Below the pieces are notes generated by a model. The model saw only the letters and a list, made by a program, of their open reading frames with translations. It was not told where the DNA came from and did no database searches. Of a DNA stretch of 64,000 bases, positions 1 to 10,407 are shown in pieces (the first letter of the stretch is position 1; each line of letters begins with the position of its first letter). The stretch comes from Nocardioides sp. Lineage in GTDB: Bacteria; Actinomycetota; Actinomycetes; Propionibacteriales; Nocardioidaceae. The stretch spans positions 1-64,000 of the forward strand of contig NZ_JAURVJ010000044.1 in NCBI RefSeq assembly GCF_030655615.1. The letters run 5' to 3'. A program made the translations under genes and the position numbers.

Positions 1-402
1 GCAGGAACGCGCCGCCGGAGTCGACGAGGTAGACGCACGGCAGCCGGTTCTCCGCCGCGACGGCCTGCGCGCGCAGGTGCTTCTTGACCGTCATCGGGTA
101 GTAGGTGCCGCCCTTGACCGTCGCGTCGTTGGCCACCACGACCACCTCGCGCCCGTGGACGCGGCCGATGCCGGTGACGACGCCCGCGGCCGGGACGCCC
201 CCGCCGTACATCTCGGTCGCGGCGAGCGGGCTCAGCTCGAGGAACGGGCTGCCGGGGTCGAGGAGCCGGTCGACGCGGTCGCGCACCAGCAGCTTGCCGC
301 GGTCGGTGTGCTTGGTGCGGGCGGCGTCGCTGCCGCCGCGTCGTACGACGGCCAGCCGCTCGCGCAGGTCGTCGACGAGCTCTCTGAGGTCGGACACCTC
401 GT
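1..402 (-). CDS. Acyl-CoA carboxylase carboxyltransferase (beta) subunit, partial; runs off the left window edge
   Basis: Minus-strand translation reads ...[77 protein letters not shown]..., typical of MCC/PCC beta subunits. Confidence 0.85.
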
Positions 403-511
403 CAGGTTAGCGATCGTTAACCAACCCGTCCATCGATCGGCCCCCGGAGACATTGTCGGGTTTGTCGATCTACTTTAGGTTGACTACCCCGAGCCCACAG
501 GAGTGCCGCCC

Positions 512-1798
512 ATGACCTACCGCCCCGAGACCCTCACCGTCCACGCCGGACAGGAGGAGGCGGACCCGACGACCAACGCCCGGGCCGTGCCGATCTACCA
601 GACGACGTCCTACGTCTTCGACGACACCGAGCACGCCGCCAACCTGTTCTCGCTGGCCGTGCCGGGCAACATCTACACGCGCATCATGAACCCGACCCAG
701 TCGGTCTTCGAGGAGCGGATCACCCAGCTCGAGGGCGGCGTCGGCTCGCTGGCGACGGCGTCCGGGTCGGCCGCGACGACCTACGCCGTCCTCAACCTCG
801 CCGGCACGGGCGACAACATCGTCGCACTCTCGACGCTCTACGGCGGCACCTATGCGCTCTTCGCCCACACCCTGCCGCAGTTCGGCATCACGGTGCGGTT
901 CGTCGACCCCGAGGACCCGGCCGGCCTGGCCGCCCACGTCGACGACCGCACCCGGCTCGTCTTCGCCGAGACCATCGGCAACCCCAAGATCAACGTCGTC
1001 GACATCCGCGCGTGGGCCGACGCCGCCCACGCCCAGGGCCTGCCGCTGATCGTCGACAACACCGCGCCGACGCCCTTCCTGGCCCGGGTCTTCGACCACG
1101 GCGCCGACGTCGCGGTGCACTCCGCGACCAAGTACATCGGCGGCCACGGCACCTCGATCGGCGGCATCATCGTCGACTCCGGCAACTTCGACTGGGCCGC
1201 GCACGCCGAGCGGTTCCCCGGCCTGACCGGGCCCGACGCGGCCTACCACGGCGTCGTCTGGACCGAGGCCGTCGGCAACCTCGCCTACATCATCCGGGCG
1301 CGGACGGTGCTGCTGCGCAACACCGGCGCGGCCATCACGCCGATGAACTCGTGGCTGTTCCTGCAGGGCCTCGAGACGCTCCACCTGCGCATGGAGCGCC
1401 ACAGCGCCAACGCCCTGACGGTCGCGGAGTACCTGTCGAACCACTCCGAGGTCTCCTGGGTGAGCTATCCCGGGCTGTCCGACAGCCCCTACAAGGAGGT
1501 CGCCGACCGCATCCTCACCGGTCGCGGGTACGGCGGGCTCGTCAGCTTCGGCCTCAAGTCGGGACGGACCGGCGGCACGAGGTTCATCGAGGCGCTCGAG
1601 CTCTTCTCCCACCTCGCCAACATCGGCGACGCCAAGTCGCTGGCCATCCACAACGCCACGACGACCCACTCGCAGCTCACGCCCGAGGAGCTCGAGGCGG
1701 CCGGCGTGCCGGAGGACATGGTGCGGCTCTCGATCGGCATCGAGCACGTCGAGGACCTGGTCGCCGACCTCGAGCAGGCGCTGGCCGCCAGCAAGTGA
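512..1798 (+). CDS. metY: O-acetylhomoserine aminocarboxypropyltransferase (PLP, Cys/Met metabolism family)
   Basis: ORF MTYRPETLTVHAGQEEADPTTNARAVPIYQTTSYVF...; PLP motif VAVHSATKYIGGHGTSIGG; adjacent to metX. Confidence 0.92.
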   Translation: MTYRPETLTVHAGQEEADPTTNARAVPIYQTTSYVFDDTEHAANLFSLAVPGNIYTRIMNPTQSVFEERITQLEGGVGSLATASGSAATTYAVLNLAGTGDNIVALSTLYGGTYALFAHTLPQFGITVRFVDPEDPAGLAAHVDDRTRLVFAETIGNPKINVVDIRAWADAAHAQGLPLIVDNTAPTPFLARVFDHGADVAVHSATKYIGGHGTSIGGIIVDSGNFDWAAHAERFPGLTGPDAAYHGVVWTEAVGNLAYIIRARTVLLRNTGAAITPMNSWLFLQGLETLHLRMERHSANALTVAEYLSNHSEVSWVSYPGLSDSPYKEVADRILTGRGYGGLVSFGLKSGRTGGTRFIEALELFSHLANIGDAKSLAIHNATTTHSQLTPEELEAAGVPEDMVRLSIGIEHVEDLVADLEQALAASK

Positions 1799-2901
1799 CC
1801 CTGGCGCCCCTGCCCGCGCAGCGGGTCGTCCTCGCCACCGAGGACGACCCGCTGCGGCTCGAGCACGGGGCCCGGCTCGACCACGTCGAGGTCGCCTACG
1901 AGACCTGGGGTCGTCTCTCCCCCGAGCGTGACAACGCGGTCTTCGTCTGCCACGCGCTCACCGGCGACGCCCACGCCGCCGGCGAGGGCGGGTGGTGGGA
2001 GTCGCTCGTCGGGCCGGGGCGGCCCGTCGACACCGACCGGTTCTTCGTCATCTGCCCCAACCTCCTCGGCGGTTGCCGCGGCACGACCGGGCCGTCGTCT
2101 GTCGACCCGACGACGGGTCGGCCCTGGGGGCTGACCTTCCCGCTCTTCACGGTGCACGACCTGGTGTCGGTGCACCGCCGGCTGCTCGCCCACCTCGGGA
2201 TCACCCGTCTCCACGCCGCCGTCGGCGGCTCGCTCGGCGGGATGCAGGTGCTGCAGTGGGCGGTCGACGACCCGGGGGCGATCGACCGGGCGCTGCTCGT
2301 CGCGGCGTCGTCCCGGCTGACGGCGCAGAACATCGCGTTCTCGGCGGTCGCGCGTGACGCCATCCTCCACGACCCCGACTTCCAGGGCGGCGCCTACGCC
2401 GGCACCGGACGTCGGCCCGACCGCGGGCTCGCCGTCGCCCGGCGGATGGCCCACATCACCTACGTGTCGGAGGAGTCGCTCGAGGCCAAGTTCGGCCGCG
2501 CCCGGGTGGCCTCTGCCCCCGACGGTCCGCCCCAGCACGAGACCGACTTCCAGGTCGAGGCCTACCTCGACCACCAGGCCGAGGTCTTCCTCGCCCGCTT
2601 CGACGCGCTGTCCTACCTCTACCTGACCCGGGTGATGGACTACTTCGACCCGTTCGCCGACGCGGGTGCGGCCGCGCGGGCGGGGTCCGGCGGCACCCGC
2701 TTCCTGCACGTCTCCTTCGACACCGACTGGCGCTTCCCGACCGCCCACTCCCGGCGTACGCACGAGCACCTCGACGCCGCCGGCGCCGACTCCCGCCACG
2801 TCGAGGTCGCCTCCCCCTGGGGCCACGACTCGTTCCTCCTCGACCCGCCCGGCTACCACGACGAGGTGCGGGCGTTCCTGGGTGGCGCACCACGAAGTTG
2901 A
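1795..2901 (+). CDS. metX: Homoserine O-acetyltransferase
   Basis: GTG start overlapping the metY stop; alpha/beta hydrolase motif AAVGGSLGGMQVLQWA and C-terminal SPWGHDSFLLD. Confidence 0.9.
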   Translation: MTLAPLPAQRVVLATEDDPLRLEHGARLDHVEVAYETWGRLSPERDNAVFVCHALTGDAHAAGEGGWWESLVGPGRPVDTDRFFVICPNLLGGCRGTTGPSSVDPTTGRPWGLTFPLFTVHDLVSVHRRLLAHLGITRLHAAVGGSLGGMQVLQWAVDDPGAIDRALLVAASSRLTAQNIAFSAVARDAILHDPDFQGGAYAGTGRRPDRGLAVARRMAHITYVSEESLEAKFGRARVASAPDGPPQHETDFQVEAYLDHQAEVFLARFDALSYLYLTRVMDYFDPFADAGAAARAGSGGTRFLHVSFDTDWRFPTAHSRRTHEHLDAAGADSRHVEVASPWGHDSFLLDPPGYHDEVRAFLGGAPRS

Positions 2902-2914
2902 ACGGTTCGACCCG

Positions 2915-3586
2915 CTAGGACGCGTCCTGTGGGCCCTGAACTGCGCGACTTCGTCGTTCAGCCCCCTGGCCCCGCCCGTAGGCCAGGTCGATGTGGGCGA
3001 GCATGGCCTGCAGGGTGGCCTCGCGCTCGTCGGCGGGCATGGCGCGGAGGGGGCCCTCGATGTTGAGGACGGCGAAGCCGTGGACGGCCGACCAGCAGCC
3101 GATCTCGGCCCCCGGTCGCGACGCCGGGTCGAGATAGCCCACGTCGACCAGGTCGTCGAGAGCGGCGTTGAGCATCGCGAACGGGTCGGCGTCCTCCCCC
3201 TCGGGCTTGTCGTCGAGCCCGGGGACCTCGGGGTAGGCCGTGAAGAGGACCCGGAACAGGCCGGGCTCGGCGAGCGCGTAGTCGACGTAGCCCGCGCCCA
3301 GCTCGATCAGACGCCGCCGGGCACGCAGGACCGGGTCGGTCTCGTCGACCCGGGCCAGCCGGCGCTCCATGGCCTCGACCAGACCGGTGAGCGCCCGCCC
3401 GGCGACGACGTCGACGAGGGCATCACGGTCGGCGAAGTGTCGGTAGGCCGCGTTGTGCGACACCCCGACGCGGCGGGCGAGCTCACGGACGGCGAGGCCG
3501 TCGGGGCCGTGCTCGCGGGCCGCGTCGACAGCGGCGTCCGCGAGGGCCTCGCGGAGGTTGCCGTGGTGGTAGCGGGTCGCCGTCAC
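2915..3586 (-). CDS. TetR/AcrR family transcriptional regulator
   Basis: VTATRYHHGNLREALADAAVDAAREHGPDGLAVRELARRVGVSHNAAYRHFADRDALV; TetR HTH. Confidence 0.88.
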   Translation of the reverse strand: MTATRYHHGNLREALADAAVDAAREHGPDGLAVRELARRVGVSHNAAYRHFADRDALVDVVAGRALTGLVEAMERRLARVDETDPVLRARRRLIELGAGYVDYALAEPGLFRVLFTAYPEVPGLDDKPEGEDADPFAMLNAALDDLVDVGYLDPASRPGAEIGCWSAVHGFAVLNIEGPLRAMPADEREATLQAMLAHIDLAYGRGQGAERRSRAVQGPQDAS

Positions 3587-3729
3587 GCTCCGACGATAGG
3601 CCGCGATGTTGTCGGCGTACACATCGCCGATCGTCCGACGACCTGTCCCCCGGCGCCAACCCGGGCAGACCCGGCTCCACCCCCGTCCGCCGAAGATGTT
3701 GACACCGCCCACATCACCCGGCATGCTCG

Positions 3730-3748
3730 ATGTTGACAGCAGCAACAT
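3730..3748. promoter_or_regulatory. Putative TetR operator ATGTTG-N7-CAACAT in the divergent TetR/MFS intergenic region
   Basis: Perfect 6-bp inverted repeat; GATGTTGACA also repeated at 3695-3704; a TTGACA at 3699-3704 could be a -35 box. Confidence 0.5.
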
Positions 3749-3771
3749 TCACCCGAGCAAGGGAGCGGCCG

Positions 3772-5307
3772 ATGTCGCGCAAACCGATGATCCTGGCGAC
3801 CGTCTGCCTGGCGGCGCTCACCATCAACCTCGACACCACCATCGTCAACGTCGCGCTGCCGAGCCTGGCTCGCGAGCTGGACGCGGGCACCCGCGACCTG
3901 CTCTGGGTCGTCGACGGCTACAACCTGGCCTTCGCGGCGCTGGTGCTGGCGATGGGCAGCCTGTCCGACCGGTTCGGCCGGCGTCCGTCGCTCGTCATCG
4001 GTCTCGGCGCCTTCGCGGCCGCCAGCGGCGCGGCCGCGCTCGTCGACAGTGTCGAGGCGCTGATCGCGCTGCGGTTCGTCATGGGCGTGAGCGCCGCGCT
4101 GATCTTCCCGACCACCCTGTCGATCATCGCCAACGCCTTCCCCGAGCGGCGCGAGCGCGCGACCGCCCTCGGCATCTGGGGCGCCGCGGTCGGCGTGGGC
4201 GTGGCCCTCGGCCCGGTCACCGGTGGCCTGCTGCTCGAGCACTTCACCTGGCACAGCGTCTTCTGGGCGCTCGTCCCGGTCGGCCTGGTCGCGATCGGCA
4301 TGACGCTGGCCTTCGTGCCCGAGTCGCGCGACCCGTCCGTCCCCGGCCTCGACCGCCCCGGCCTGCTCGTCTCGATCGCCGCCCTCGGCACCCTGACCTG
4401 GACGATCATCGAGGCCCCCGAGCACGGCTGGACCAGCATCACCACCCTCGCCGGCTTCGCCGTCGCCGCCGCGCTCGTCGCCGCGTTCGTGACGATCGAG
4501 CGCGCCGTCGAGCAGCCGATGCTCGACGTGACGCTGTTCCTCGACCGCCGCTTCAGCGCGGCGAGCGGCGCGGTCACCGTCGCGTTCTTCGCGCTCTTCG
4601 GCTTCATCTTCCTGATCACGCAGTTCTTCCAGTTCGTGCGTGACTACTCGGCGCTCGGCACCGGGCTGCGCATCCTCCCGGTGGCGCTGGCGATCGCGAT
4701 CGCCTCCGTCGCCGGCGGGCAGCTCGCCCCGCGCATCGGGACCAAGGTCGTCGTCACCACCGGGCTGGCCCTGCTGGGCTCGTCGTTCCTCTGGATCTCG
4801 TTCCTCGAGGTCGACGTCTCCTACGCGACGACGATCGTCCCGCAGATGGTGCTGATGGGCCTGGGCATCGGCCTGGTCAGCACCCCCGCGACCGAGTCGA
4901 TCCTGCAGGTCCTCCCGCCCGCCCGAGCCGGGGTCGGCTCGGCCGTCAACGACGCGACGCGCGAGCTCGGCGGCACCCTCGGGGTCGCCGTGGTCGGGTC
5001 GCTGTTCGCCTCCCTGTACGGCGACCGCCTCGCCGCGCTCCTGGACGGCCGGGTCGACTCCTCCACCCTCGAGCGGGCCCGCGACTCCGTCGGCTTCTCC
5101 GACGCGCTGGCCGCCCGGGTGCCCGGCGTCACCGACGCGATGAACGCGGCCTTCCTCGACGGGCTGTCGGCCGGCTGCGTGGTCATCGGGCTGCTCTGCC
5201 TGGTCGCCGCAGCGGTCGCGGCGGTCGCGCTCCCCGGCACCCGCTACGACCCGGTCGCCGAGGGCGAGCTCGTCGAGCCCGCCGAGACGGTCCCCTCGAC
5301 GCGTTAA
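3772..5307 (+). CDS. MFS transporter, DHA2 (EmrB/QacA-like) drug efflux
   Basis: MSRKPMILATVCLAALTINLDTTIVNVALPSLARELDAGTRDLLWVVDGYNLAFAAL; multiple TM segments. Confidence 0.9.
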   Translation: MSRKPMILATVCLAALTINLDTTIVNVALPSLARELDAGTRDLLWVVDGYNLAFAALVLAMGSLSDRFGRRPSLVIGLGAFAAASGAAALVDSVEALIALRFVMGVSAALIFPTTLSIIANAFPERRERATALGIWGAAVGVGVALGPVTGGLLLEHFTWHSVFWALVPVGLVAIGMTLAFVPESRDPSVPGLDRPGLLVSIAALGTLTWTIIEAPEHGWTSITTLAGFAVAAALVAAFVTIERAVEQPMLDVTLFLDRRFSAASGAVTVAFFALFGFIFLITQFFQFVRDYSALGTGLRILPVALAIAIASVAGGQLAPRIGTKVVVTTGLALLGSSFLWISFLEVDVSYATTIVPQMVLMGLGIGLVSTPATESILQVLPPARAGVGSAVNDATRELGGTLGVAVVGSLFASLYGDRLAALLDGRVDSSTLERARDSVGFSDALAARVPGVTDAMNAAFLDGLSAGCVVIGLLCLVAAAVAAVALPGTRYDPVAEGELVEPAETVPSTR

Positions 5308-5326
5308 CGATCGCTAACCTGGGACG

Positions 5327-5887
5327 GTGACCGAGGCCGTGCTCACCCGCCGCGAACAGATCCTGGCCACCGCCGCCGGGCTATTCGCGGCGCGTGGGTT
5401 CCACGGGGTCTCGGTCGCCGAGCTCGGCACCGCCTGCGGGATCTCGGGGCCGGCGCTCTACAAGCACTTCGCCTCCAAGGACGCCGTGCTCGCCGAGATG
5501 CTGATCGGCATCAGCGAGCGCCTGCTCGCCGTCGGTCGCGACCGCGTCACCGCGGCGGCCGGGCCACGGGAGGCCGTCGCCGCGCTCGTCGACTGGCACG
5601 TCGACTTCGCGCTGCGTGACCAGGCGCTGATCGTCGTCCAGGACCGCGACTGGTCGTCGCTGCCGGACGCCGCGCGGGAGGAGGTGCGCTGGCTGCAGCG
5701 CGAGTACGTCGACCTGTGGGCCGCCCAGCTGCGCCTCGTCGACCCCACGCGCGGTCGCGACGAGGCCCGGGCGCAGGCGCACGCGACGTTCGGGCTGATC
5801 AACTCCACGCCGCACAGCGGGAAGCTGCCCGACGGGGCGATGCACGACCTCCTGGTCGCCATGGCGATGCGCGCCCTGCTCGGCTGA
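5327..5887 (+). CDS. TetR/AcrR family transcriptional regulator
   Basis: LTRREQILATAAGLFAARGFHGVSVAELGTACGISGPALYKHFASKDAVL. Confidence 0.9.
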   Translation: MTEAVLTRREQILATAAGLFAARGFHGVSVAELGTACGISGPALYKHFASKDAVLAEMLIGISERLLAVGRDRVTAAAGPREAVAALVDWHVDFALRDQALIVVQDRDWSSLPDAAREEVRWLQREYVDLWAAQLRLVDPTRGRDEARAQAHATFGLINSTPHSGKLPDGAMHDLLVAMAMRALLG

Positions 5888-5921
5888 CGAGGGCAGCGGG
5901 TCGAGACAGGGTCGAGACAGG

Positions 5922-6635
5922 TCAGAGCAGGTGGTCGATGTGCGCCTCGTCGTCGCCGGCGAGGGTCGCAAGCAGCCGTGCGGCCCGGGCGGCCGCGTCG
6001 ACGGCGGTGTCGAGGGCGGCGCCGTCGAGGTCGTCGGCCGGCTCGGCCGCCGGGACGGTGCGGGCGTGCAGCCGGGCGAGCAGGTCGTCGCGCGGCAGGC
6101 CGCGCAGGTGGAGCAGCACCAGCGGGTCGGCGTCGACCAGCCACGCGACCTGGGAGAGCACGGCGAGCGCGTGGGGACAGGGGTCGAGCCAGCCGACGCA
6201 GGTGCAGGAGGTCTCGAGCTCGGTGCCGAAGGGCAGCAGCTCGACGCCGGCCTCGTCGGCGTGCTCGACCAGGGTGTGCGGCAGCTGGCCGGCGAGCAGG
6301 GACCCGATGCGACCCGCCTCGGCGGCGACGACCTCGACGACGGCCGAGCGGCCCTCGTCGTCGAGCACGGGCAGCCGGCAGTCGACCGTGAACAGGCCGT
6401 GGTCACGGCCGCCGCCCTGGTCGTCGGCGACCGCGGCCACCATCCGGCCGGCGGTGATCGAGATGCCCCCGACGGCACCGGCGCGGGCGAGGGAGCGGCC
6501 CCGGCGCAGGTCGCTCTCGGCGTAGGCGGCCTCCTCGACGGCGCGCACCCACGCCTTGCCCCACCAGGTGGAGGCCCGCGCGGTGCCGCGACGGGCGGCG
6601 ACCGGCGGATGAGAGGCCACGGTCGACCCGGTCAT
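5922..6635 (-). CDS. SWIM zinc finger family protein
   Basis: TSCTCVGWLDPCPHALAVLSQVAWLVDADPLVLLHLRGL (CxC...CxH SWIM motif); overlaps the SNF2 gene by 4 nt. Confidence 0.8.
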   Translation of the reverse strand: MTGSTVASHPPVAARRGTARASTWWGKAWVRAVEEAAYAESDLRRGRSLARAGAVGGISITAGRMVAAVADDQGGGRDHGLFTVDCRLPVLDDEGRSAVVEVVAAEAGRIGSLLAGQLPHTLVEHADEAGVELLPFGTELETSCTCVGWLDPCPHALAVLSQVAWLVDADPLVLLHLRGLPRDDLLARLHARTVPAAEPADDLDGAALDTAVDAAARAARLLATLAGDDEAHIDHLL

Positions 6636-9415
6636 CGGTCGAGCTGTCGGTCGGGCTGTCGGTCGGGCTGTCGGTCGGGTCCGCGGAGCTCCACCAGGTC
6701 GCGCAGGTCGTCGTTGCTCAGCTCGGTCAGCGCGGCCTCGCCGCGGCCGAGGACGGCGTCGGCCAGCGCGCGCTTGCGGCTGAGCAGCTCGGCGACCTTC
6801 TCCTCGACGGTGCCGCGCATGATCATCCGGTGCACCTGGACCGGACGGGTCTGGCCGATCCGGTAGGCCCGGTCGGTGGCCTGCTCCTCGACGGCGGGGT
6901 TCCACCACCGGTCGACGTGGACGACGTGGTCGGCGCGGGTGAGGTTGAGGCCGGTGCCGCCGGCCTTGAGCGAGAGCAGGAAGACCGGCACGTCGCCGGC
7001 CTGGAAGCGCGCGACCATCGCCTCGCGGTCACGCACGGGCGTGCCGCCGTGGAGGAACTGGTGGGTGACGCCGGCCCGGTCGAGGTGGGACTCGAGCAGG
7101 CGGCCGAGAGCGACGTACTGGGTGAAGACGAGGACGGAGCCGCCTTCGGCGACGGCGGTCGAGACGAGCTCGTCGAGCAGGTCGAGCTTCTCCGAGCGGC
7201 CGGCGAGGCGGACGGCGCCGGACTGCTTGAGGAACTGCGCCGGGTGGTTGCAGATCTGCTTGAGGCCGGTGAGGAGAGCGAGCACCATGCCGCGGCGGGT
7301 GTCGTCGTCGGCGCGCTCGATGCGCTCCATCGTGTCGCGGACGAACGCCTCGTAGAGCACGACCTGCTCGCGGGTCAGGGTCAGCGGGTGGTCGGTCTCG
7401 GTCTTGGGCGGCAGCTCGGGGGCGATGCCGGGGTCGGACTTGCGGCGGCGCAGCAGGAACGGTCCGACCAGGTCGGCGAACTGGCGCGCCTTGGTCGGCT
7501 CGAGACCCGACTCGATCGGCCCGGCCCAGACCTTGCGGAAGGCGTTGCGGCTGCCGAGCAGGCCGGGTGTCGCCCAGTCGAGGATGGCCCACAGCTCGGT
7601 CAGGTTGTTCTCGACCGGGGTGCCGGTGAGGGCGACGCGGGCGGTGCTGGGGATGGTGCGCAGCTTGCGGGCCGTGGACGACGCGGGGTTCTTGACGTGC
7701 TGGGCCTCGTCGGCGACGACCAGGTCCCACGGGACCCGGGCGAGGTCCTCGGCGCCGACGCGCATCGTGCCGTAGGTGGTCAGCACGAACCCGGTGGCGC
7801 CCTCGAGGTCGCGCTGGGTGCCGTGGAAGCGGCGCGTCTCGACCCCGGGCGCGAACCGGTGGACCTCGGCCTCCCAGTTGCCGAGGAGGCTGGCCGGGCA
7901 GACGACCAGCGTCGGGCCGGTCGCGCCCGCCTCGACGCGGTGGAGGTGGAGCGAGATGAGGGTGACGGTCTTGCCGAGGCCCATGTCGTCGGCCAGGCAC
8001 GCACCGAGCCCGAGGGCCGTGAGGTCGGCCAGCCAGGTGAGGCCGTGGCGCTGGTAGTCGCGCAGGTGGGCGTGGAGGCCGGCCGGCGCGTCGACCGGCT
8101 CGCGGGTGGCGGCGGTGAGCAGGCGCTCGCGCATCGTGAGCAGCGACGCCCCGACGACCACCGAGGTGTCCGTGTCGGGCTCGACCTCGACCACGCCGGT
8201 GAGCGCGGCGGCGATGGCCTGCACCGGCTTGACGGTGCGGATCAGCCGCTTGCGCGCCCGTCGCGCGGTGGCCGGGTCGACGACGGTCCAGGCGCCGCGG
8301 AGCTTGAGCACCGGCGAGGCGGCCGTGGCGAGCTGGTCCATCTCGTGGTCGGTGAGCGGGTCGCCGTGGAGCGCGAGCTGCCACTTGAAGCTGAAGAGCG
8401 TCTCGGTCGACAGCAGCGGCTGGTTGAGCGGCTCCTCGCGCTGGGTGCCGCCGGCCCGCCGGGTGGCGGGGGCGGCGTCGAGGACGGCGCTGGAGGTGAG
8501 GTCGCGACCCAGCGCGCGCGGCCAGAGCACGTCGACCCCGCGCTCGCCGAGCGCCGCGACACCGCCGTCGAGGAGGCTGACCAGCTCGTCGGTGTCGAGG
8601 GTGATCTCGTCGGGCACCCGCAGCGCCAGCAGCCGGTCGAGCGCTGGCCAGGCCTCGGCCGCCGAACGCAGGGCGATGCTCGCATGGGTGCGCGCGCGGT
8701 CGCCGAAGCCGTGGGTCTCGTGGTCGGTGGTGAAGAGCACCGCAGCGTCGCAGAGGTGGAGGGGGTCCTGCTCGTCGTGGACCTGCAGCACGACCCGCAC
8801 CGAGCCCGCGACCAGCTCCTCCTCGTCGGCCTCGACCCGCAGCGAGATGCGCACCAGCTGGGGCAGGTCGGCGGCCGCGGCGACCGTGCGGTGGCGGGCG
8901 ATCCGCGCCTGGAGCCGCTCGGTGAAGTCGGTGGTCGGCACCGGCGCGCGGACGGACGCGCGGCCCGGCGCGCTCGGCGTACGACGGGCGGTGGCGGTGG
9001 CGGTGGCGTTGGCGGTGGCGGGCGGGTGACGCGGCATGGTGTCGGCGATGGCGTCGAGCACCTGGCGCACCAGGGCCGTGGCGTTCGCGGCGTCGAGGTC
9101 GTCGTGGGCGCGCGAGCCGGCCAGCAGCGAGACCCGCTCGGTGTCGCGGGCGTCGAGCGGTGAGATGCGCCAGGCGCCGTCGCCCGGCTCGAACTTGCCG
9201 TCGGCGACCAGGCGCATCCCGAGCAGCACCGCGCCCGACAGCAGCCCCACGCTGGGATGGACGTCGTCGCGACCGCGCGCCCTGGTGAGGACCGGGAGCG
9301 CCGCTCGCATCGGCAGCGCGACGGTGCGGCGGTCGTCGCTGAACTCCACGACGCTGTCGCGCGGCGGGTCGGCCGCGCGGAAGGTCGCGGTGCCGGTGAC
9401 CGGGACGAAGCTCAC
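6632..9415 (-). CDS. SNF2-family DEAD/DEAH helicase
   Basis: CLADDMGLGKTVTLISLHLHRV, VADEAQHVKNPAS, LLSLKAGGTGLNLTRADHVVHVDRWWNPAVEEQATDRAYRIGQTRPVQVHRMI. Confidence 0.95.
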   Translation of the reverse strand: MSFVPVTGTATFRAADPPRDSVVEFSDDRRTVALPMRAALPVLTRARGRDDVHPSVGLLSGAVLLGMRLVADGKFEPGDGAWRISPLDARDTERVSLLAGSRAHDDLDAANATALVRQVLDAIADTMPRHPPATANATATATARRTPSAPGRASVRAPVPTTDFTERLQARIARHRTVAAAADLPQLVRISLRVEADEEELVAGSVRVVLQVHDEQDPLHLCDAAVLFTTDHETHGFGDRARTHASIALRSAAEAWPALDRLLALRVPDEITLDTDELVSLLDGGVAALGERGVDVLWPRALGRDLTSSAVLDAAPATRRAGGTQREEPLNQPLLSTETLFSFKWQLALHGDPLTDHEMDQLATAASPVLKLRGAWTVVDPATARRARKRLIRTVKPVQAIAAALTGVVEVEPDTDTSVVVGASLLTMRERLLTAATREPVDAPAGLHAHLRDYQRHGLTWLADLTALGLGACLADDMGLGKTVTLISLHLHRVEAGATGPTLVVCPASLLGNWEAEVHRFAPGVETRRFHGTQRDLEGATGFVLTTYGTMRVGAEDLARVPWDLVVADEAQHVKNPASSTARKLRTIPSTARVALTGTPVENNLTELWAILDWATPGLLGSRNAFRKVWAGPIESGLEPTKARQFADLVGPFLLRRRKSDPGIAPELPPKTETDHPLTLTREQVVLYEAFVRDTMERIERADDDTRRGMVLALLTGLKQICNHPAQFLKQSGAVRLAGRSEKLDLLDELVSTAVAEGGSVLVFTQYVALGRLLESHLDRAGVTHQFLHGGTPVRDREAMVARFQAGDVPVFLLSLKAGGTGLNLTRADHVVHVDRWWNPAVEEQATDRAYRIGQTRPVQVHRMIMRGTVEEKVAELLSRKRALADAVLGRGEAALTELSNDDLRDLVELRGPDRQPDRQPDRQLDR

Positions 9416-9564
9416 GGGCCTCCTTCGGCTGGGTGGACCTCACGACCGTAACGGGCGGCACCGACAGCGAGTTCCGCCCACCGCGACGCCGCGCTGTCCA
9501 CAGGCCCGGAGAGGCCTGTGGAGGACGCCAGCAGCGACCGGGGAACTGGTTCACGCTGGTCGGC

Positions 9565-9993
9565 ATGACTCTCTCGGAACCCTTCCGCCCGTCCATCCGC
9601 ACCCAGGCCGACCTCGAGCACGCCTGGCGCCACCTCATGGAGCCGCTCGGCTTCTCCCGCAGCAGTGTCTGGATGATGCTGCTCGACGCCGACGACCGCC
9701 CCCTCCCCCAGCTCACCGAGGTCGAGGACTGCCACCGGCCGCCCGAGCCCGAGGTGCTGGCCGGGTTCGCCGAGCTCGCCGGCACCCTCGTAGACGACGT
9801 CGCCCCCGGTGGCCGCTGGGCCTTCCTGCTGACCCGGCCCGGCGGGGCGACCGTCACCGACCTCGACCGCGCCTGGGCCAACGGCCTGGTCAGGGCCTGC
9901 CGGGCCGCCGGGGTCCGGACCGAGGTGGTCCACCTGGCGACCGACGTCGACCTCCTGCCGCTGCCCTACGACGCGCTGTCCGGCGCCGCCTGA
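9565..9993 (+). CDS. Hypothetical protein
   Basis: ORF MTLSEPFRPSIRTQADLEHAWRHLMEPLGFSRSSVWMMLLD...; divergent from the SNF2 gene. Confidence 0.65.
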   Translation: MTLSEPFRPSIRTQADLEHAWRHLMEPLGFSRSSVWMMLLDADDRPLPQLTEVEDCHRPPEPEVLAGFAELAGTLVDDVAPGGRWAFLLTRPGGATVTDLDRAWANGLVRACRAAGVRTEVVHLATDVDLLPLPYDALSGAA

Positions 9994-10003
9994 CTCCCCG
10001 GGG

Positions 10004-10399
10004 TCACCGGGCAGGTACGACGCGCCGGCGGCTGATGCGCCAGCCCCCGGGCGTGAGGACGACCTCGTCCTCGTAGGTCACGGTGCCGGCGGCCCCGTCG
10101 GCCATCACCGACAAGCCCTTCGAGAGCACCGTCACCGTGCCATCGGCGGCCTCGGTGACCACCACGTTGGTGACGTGGTGGCCCGCAGGCTGGTCGCCCG
10201 GCGCCGCCGTGAAGAGGTCGGTGATGTCGGGCAGCCCCCGCACGACGCCCAGGCCGTAGGCCGTGACGTCGTACTCCGCGTCGGACGTCAGCAGCAGGTG
10301 CAGGTCGTCGGTGCGGCGCTGGTCGGCGAGGTGCCCGTGCAGGGCGACGAGCTCGTGCAGCGCGAGCCTGTCGGCGGTCGTGAGCGGCATGCTCGCCAT
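10004..10399 (-). CDS. SnoaL-like / NTF2-fold protein
   Basis: MASMPLTTADRLALHELVALHGHLADQRRTDDLHLLLTSDAEYDVTAYG...VVRGLPDITDLF...GGWRISRRRVVPAR. Confidence 0.7.
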   Translation of the reverse strand: MASMPLTTADRLALHELVALHGHLADQRRTDDLHLLLTSDAEYDVTAYGLGVVRGLPDITDLFTAAPGDQPAGHHVTNVVVTEAADGTVTVLSKGLSVMADGAAGTVTYEDEVVLTPGGWRISRRRVVPAR

Positions 10400-10407
10400 C
10401 CTGCCCC

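Noticed and set aside
6830-9163. 777-aa plus-strand ORF antisense to the SNF2 gene
   Set aside because: Low-complexity Gly/Val/Glu/Arg composition typical of antisense frames in high-GC DNA; the minus frame has clear helicase motifs.
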